DNA of 64,000 nt, taken from NCBI GenBank assembly GCA_038246785.1, contig JBBRVP010000011.1, positions 19,620 to 83,619 on the forward strand. The letters run 5' to 3'. Position numbers and translations under genes: made by a program. Shown here one piece after another: positions 60,847 through 64,000 of the stretch. The notes beneath the pieces are model-generated. The model worked only from the letters and a program-made list of their open reading frames with translations. It was not told where the DNA came from and searched no databases. Positions within the stretch are counted from its first letter, which is position 1. Each line of letters starts with the position of its first letter. The DNA is from JBBRVP01 sp038246785 (GTDB taxonomy: Bacteria; Actinomycetota; Actinomycetes; Jiangellales; Jiangellaceae).

Positions 60847-63284
60847 TGCGCACCTCTGTCGGTCGGGAGGCCGCCGGACTGCACGTCCTCCGGCCAGTGC
60901 TGATCCTGCTCGGCCGTCTCGCCGGCCCGGCCGCCCTGCACGGCCCGCCACACTCGCTGCGGGGTGCAAGGCATCTCGATGTCGGTCACGCCGTACGGCC
61001 GGAGCGCGTCCACGACCGCGTTGACCACGGCCGGGGTCGACGCGATCGCGCCGGCCTCCCCGACGCCCTTGACGCCGAGCGGGTTCGTCGTCGAGGGCGT
61101 CTCGGTGCGGTCGGTGACGAAGCTCGGAAGGTCGGGCGCCCCCGGAACCAGGTAGTCGACCAGCGTGCCGGTCGTCAGGTTGCCGTCGCTGTCATACATG
61201 CCGTGCTCGTACAGCGCCTGCGCGATGCCCTGGGCGACGCCGCCGTGGACTTGCCCCTCGACCACGAGCGGGTTGACGACGGTGCCGACGTCGTCGACGC
61301 AGACGTAGGACCGGATGTGCGAGGCGCCGGTCTCGGTGTCGACCTCGACGGCGCACAGGTGAGTGCCGTGCGGGTAGGAGAACGTCTCGGGGTCGACGGT
61401 CGCGTGCGCGTCGAGCAGGGGCTCGCTGCCCTCCGGCAGCGAGTGCGCCCCGAAGGAGGCGAACGCCAGCTCCTGGATGGTCTTGCTCGCGTCGGTGCCC
61501 CGGACCCGGAAGGTGCCGCTGTCGAACTCGACGTCGCTCACATCGGCCTCGAGCAGGTGGGCGGCGAGGACCCTGGCCTGCTCGACGACCTTCTCGGCTG
61601 CCTGCTGGATCGCCGTCCCGCCCACGACCAGCGACCGCGAGCCGTACGTGTCCAGGCCCCACGGCACCGTGGCCGTGTCGTTGACCACCACCTCGACGTC
61701 GTCGAACGCGACGCCGAGCGCGTCGGCCGCGACCTGGCTGAACGTCGTGGCATGGCCCTGCCCGTGCGGCGACGTGCCGATGACCACTTCCGCCTTGCCG
61801 AGGGGTGTCAGCCGTACAGTGGCGCGCTCCCAGCCGCCGGCGGCGTAGCCGGTGTCGGCCAGCCAGCGCGACGGCGCCAGGCCGCACATCTCGGTGTAGG
61901 TGGAGACGCCGATGCCGAGCTGCACGGAGTCGTTTCGCTCTCGGCGCTCGGACTGCTCCCGGCGTAGGCCGTCGTAGTCGAACAGCTCGGTGGCCCGTGC
62001 CGTCGCCGCCTCGTAGTTGCCGCTGTCGTAGGTCAGCCCGGCGACCGTGGTGAAGGGGAACTCCTCGTGCCGGATCCAGTTGCGTCGGCGCAGCTCGAGC
62101 GCATCAATCCCGAGCTCGGCTGCGAGGTCGTCGACGGCGCGCTCGATCAGGAACGTCGCCTCCGGACGGCCGGCGCCGCGGTAGGCGTCGGTGGGAGTCT
62201 TCGTGGTGAAGACACCCACGCAGTCGAACGAGTGCGCCTCGAACTTGTAGATGGCGGGGTACATGTAGCGGCCGAGCAGCGCGATGCTGGGCGTCAGCAG
62301 CTGCAGGTAGGCCCCCATGTCGGAGAGCAGCTCCACCTTGAGACCGAGCATCCGACCGTCGCGCATGGCGGTGATCTCGACGTCCTCGATGAGGTCGCGG
62401 CCGTGGATCGTGGCGAGGTAGTCCTCGCTGCGGGTAGCCGTCCACTTGACCGGCTTGCCGAGGCGGCGGGCGAGGGCGAGACAGAGTGCCTCCTCAGCGT
62501 AGACGTCGAGCTTGGAGCCAAAGCCGCCGCCGACGTCCGGGGCGATGACGCGGATCCGGTGCTCGGGCACGCCGACGACGAGGGAGAGGAAGATGCGGAC
62601 GAAGTGCGGCACCTGGGTCGCCGACCAGATCGTGAACTGGTCGGTCGCGGTGGGGTCGACGACGACCGAGCGCGGCTCCATCGCGTTGGGGATGAGCCGC
62701 TGGTTGACGTAGCGGCGCCGCAGCACGACCTCGGCGCGCGCCTTCGTGGCCTCGTAGTCGCCGTGGTCCTCGTGATAGCTGAAGCAGCGGTTGGTGCCGA
62801 GATCGGTGTGCACGAGGGGCGAGTCGTCGGCGAGGGCCGCTGTCATGTCGACGACCGCGGGCAGCTCCGCGTACGAGACGTCGATCGCCTCGAGGGCGTC
62901 GACCGCCGCTGCCCGCGACGTCGCGACCACGACCGCGACCGCGTCACCCACGTAGCGCACCTCGTCGCGCGTCACCGGAAAGTGCGGCGGCACCTTGAGG
63001 TCCTCGCTCACCGTCCATGCCGTCGGCAGGCTGCCGAAGTCCTCGGCGAAGTCGGTGCCGGTGAACGCCGCCACGACGCCCGGCGCCTGCCGCGCGGCCG
63101 ACACGTCGACGCGCTCGAGACGGGCATGCGCGAGCGGGCTGCGCAGGACCGCCAGGTGCAGCATCCCCGGGAGCGAGATGTTGTCCGTCCAGCGCGTGCG
63201 GCCCGTGATGAGCCGCTGGTCCTCCTTGCGGCGGCGCGGCCGTCCCAGCTCCCGGCTCTCCGGTGCCTGAGCTTCGGCGGTCAT
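60843..63284 (-). CDS. coxL: Molybdenum hydroxylase large subunit, form II CoxL
   Basis: An 813-residue molybdopterin cytosine dinucleotide enzyme. The active-site loop reads AYRGAGR (near residue 365), which marks form II, not the AYRCSFR of true form I CO dehydrogenase. The N-terminal RRKEDQRLITGRTRWTDNI and the later APDVGGGFGSKLDVYAEEA fit the family. Form II enzymes oxidise unknown or other substrates and their CO activity is disputed. ATG 63284 overlaps the coxS stop (ATGA). Confidence 0.92.
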   Translation of the reverse strand: MTAEAQAPESRELGRPRRRKEDQRLITGRTRWTDNISLPGMLHLAVLRSPLAHARLERVDVSAARQAPGVVAAFTGTDFAEDFGSLPTAWTVSEDLKVPPHFPVTRDEVRYVGDAVAVVVATSRAAAVDALEAIDVSYAELPAVVDMTAALADDSPLVHTDLGTNRCFSYHEDHGDYEATKARAEVVLRRRYVNQRLIPNAMEPRSVVVDPTATDQFTIWSATQVPHFVRIFLSLVVGVPEHRIRVIAPDVGGGFGSKLDVYAEEALCLALARRLGKPVKWTATRSEDYLATIHGRDLIEDVEITAMRDGRMLGLKVELLSDMGAYLQLLTPSIALLGRYMYPAIYKFEAHSFDCVGVFTTKTPTDAYRGAGRPEATFLIERAVDDLAAELGIDALELRRRNWIRHEEFPFTTVAGLTYDSGNYEAATARATELFDYDGLRREQSERRERNDSVQLGIGVSTYTEMCGLAPSRWLADTGYAAGGWERATVRLTPLGKAEVVIGTSPHGQGHATTFSQVAADALGVAFDDVEVVVNDTATVPWGLDTYGSRSLVVGGTAIQQAAEKVVEQARVLAAHLLEADVSDVEFDSGTFRVRGTDASKTIQELAFASFGAHSLPEGSEPLLDAHATVDPETFSYPHGTHLCAVEVDTETGASHIRSYVCVDDVGTVVNPLVVEGQVHGGVAQGIAQALYEHGMYDSDGNLTTGTLVDYLVPGAPDLPSFVTDRTETPSTTNPLGVKGVGEAGAIASTPAVVNAVVDALRPYGVTDIEMPCTPQRVWRAVQGGRAGETAEQDQHWPEDVQSGGLPTDRGAQ

Positions 63285-63793
63285 CGCGCACCAGCCTCGG
63301 CTGGCGCGGTCTTCTCGACGGCGGTGCCGGAGCCCTCCCGGGCCGCGCTCAGCACAGCGCGCACGATGTTCTCGTAGCCCGTGCAGCGGCACAGGTTGCC
63401 CTCGAGGCCGTGGCGCACCTCCTCGGGCGAGGGATTCGGGTTGTCCCGCAGGAGGTCACACGCCTGCATGATCATCCCGGGCGTGCAGAAGCCGCACTGC
63501 AGGGCGTGGTGCTCGTGGAAGGCGCGTTGCACGGGGTGCAGCTCGGCGCCGGCGCCCGCCAGGCCCTCGATCGTCGTGACCGTGCGGCCGTCGACCTGCA
63601 CGGCCAGCACCGCGCAGGACTTCACACTGCGGCCATCGAGGTGCACCGTGCAGGCGCCGCAGTTGCTGGTATCGCAGCCGACCACCGTCCCGACCTTGCC
63701 CAGCGTCTCGCGCAGGTAGTGCACCAGCAGTGTGCGCGGCTCCACGTCGTGCTCGTGGCGGACGTCATCCACCTCGACGGGGATGCGTGTCAT
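63281..63793 (-). CDS. coxS: Molybdenum hydroxylase 2Fe-2S small subunit (CoxS type)
   Basis: A 170-residue protein with two 2Fe-2S clusters. The first (plant-ferredoxin-like) is GCDTSNCGACTVHLDG with a fourth Cys in VKSCAVLAV; the second is QCGFCTPGMIMQA with GNLCRCTGYENIV. It passes electrons from the molybdenum centre to coxM. It opens the coxS-coxL-coxM-coxG operon, all joined by overlaps or tiny gaps. The 137 bases upstream (63794-63930) lead into a mobile element. Confidence 0.94.
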   Translation of the reverse strand: MTRIPVEVDDVRHEHDVEPRTLLVHYLRETLGKVGTVVGCDTSNCGACTVHLDGRSVKSCAVLAVQVDGRTVTTIEGLAGAGAELHPVQRAFHEHHALQCGFCTPGMIMQACDLLRDNPNPSPEEVRHGLEGNLCRCTGYENIVRAVLSAAREGSGTAVEKTAPAEAGAR

Positions 63794-63930
63794 GCAGCCC
63801 TCGCTCCCGTGCGGTGCCGCGCGGGTGCCGGCGGACGCCGGGTCGGAGCGCGGCAGTATCTAAGAACGTGTTGGGAAAGCACTCGGCGAGCCTCCGTGAC
63901 TGTTGTGACTGAGGTGGCCAGTGTGGCGGT

Positions 63931-64000
63931 ATGGCGTCCACTTCCCCGCGCCCCTATCCCTCCGATCTGACCGATGAGCAGTGGGCGTTGATCGCGCCGA
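63931..64000 (+). mobile_element. Start of an IS5-family-type transposase (partial, runs off window)
   Basis: From ATG 63931 the frame reads SPRPYPSDLTDEQWALIAP, the typical N-terminus of IS5/IS4-group transposases (SDLTDEQWALI). The window ends 70 bases in. The left end of the element probably lies within 63860-63930, where AAGAACGTGTTGGGAAAG (from ~63863) looks like an inverted-repeat end; the other end is not visible. Confidence 0.75.

Noticed and set aside
59986..63793. Aerobic form I CO dehydrogenase
   Set aside because: The large subunit has AYRGAGR and not AYRCSFR, so genuine CO oxidation cannot be claimed.
63263..63970. 235-codon plus-strand frame opposite coxS and coxL
   Set aside because: Antisense shadow of well-supported coxS; no family motif.

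Overview
This 64 kb window is very GC-rich actinobacterial DNA. The evidence is the high GC itself, frequent GTG starts, the mycobacterial-type genes glbO, aglA, a CPWA DsbA-like protein, DUF1918, an MptB-like mannosyltransferase and IdeR-type iron control, and many 4-bp ATGA/GTGA gene overlaps. I cannot name the genus.

Backbone. As far as I remember the M. tuberculosis H37Rv map, the order nei, DsbA-like protein, pepN, then glbO, aglA, a Pr6Pr-type membrane protein, a conserved hypothetical, a double-hotdog thioesterase, ettA and ssb follows Rv2464c-Rv2478c. Against that backbone two accessory blocks stand out. The first is a branched-chain amino-acid-type ABC importer (2158-6962) between nei and the DsbA-like gene. 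The second is everything between pepN (ends 11195) and glbO (starts 35358).

The second block is the most interesting part. Four genes on the minus strand (20334 down to 15097) are joined by 4-bp overlaps: an omega-amino acid aminotransferase (GabT type), a KGSADH-type aldehyde dehydrogenase, a class III CoA-transferase and a glutaryl-CoA dehydrogenase-like enzyme. This is the logic of 5-aminovalerate -> glutarate semialdehyde -> glutarate -> glutaryl-CoA -> crotonyl-CoA. An amidase-signature enzyme and malQ follow. A divergent PucR-type regulator lies next to the set. Convergent to it is a second operon: an APC permease, a NylB-like (6-aminohexanoate-oligomer hydrolase family) serine hydrolase, and an ATP-grasp ligase-like protein. 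A C45 Ntn-hydrolase is transcribed divergently from that operon across a promoter carrying repeated CTTGACG sites. I infer an uptake, amide-bond making or breaking, and oxidation system for an omega-amino acid or its amide, lactam or oligomer. The substrate is not proven.

Remaining layout. 1-758 is a partial PP2C/SpoIIE phosphatase. 28207-34765 holds a small HTH protein, a prolyl oligopeptidase, an MscS channel, an NAD(P)-binding/DUF2867 protein and a DUF445 protein. 34866-43257 carries OsmC and then the conserved glbO-ssb set. 43406-48133 has an SDR, two coupled dynamin-like GTPases and a YbaK-type deacylase. 48479-51399 is a feoA-feoB-nifU iron unit with an upstream IdeR/DtxR-like box. Orn with tRNA-His follows, then stress proteins, an alcohol dehydrogenase and tRNA-Lys. 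Beside tRNA-Lys is a decayed HEPN/MNT toxin-antitoxin pair. 55917-58878 has an MptB-like mannosyltransferase, a FetB-like permease without a visible ATPase partner, and a hypothetical protein. 59160-63793 is a form II (AYRGAGR) molybdenum hydroxylase operon, coxS-coxL-coxM-coxG. The start of an IS5-type transposase enters at the right edge.
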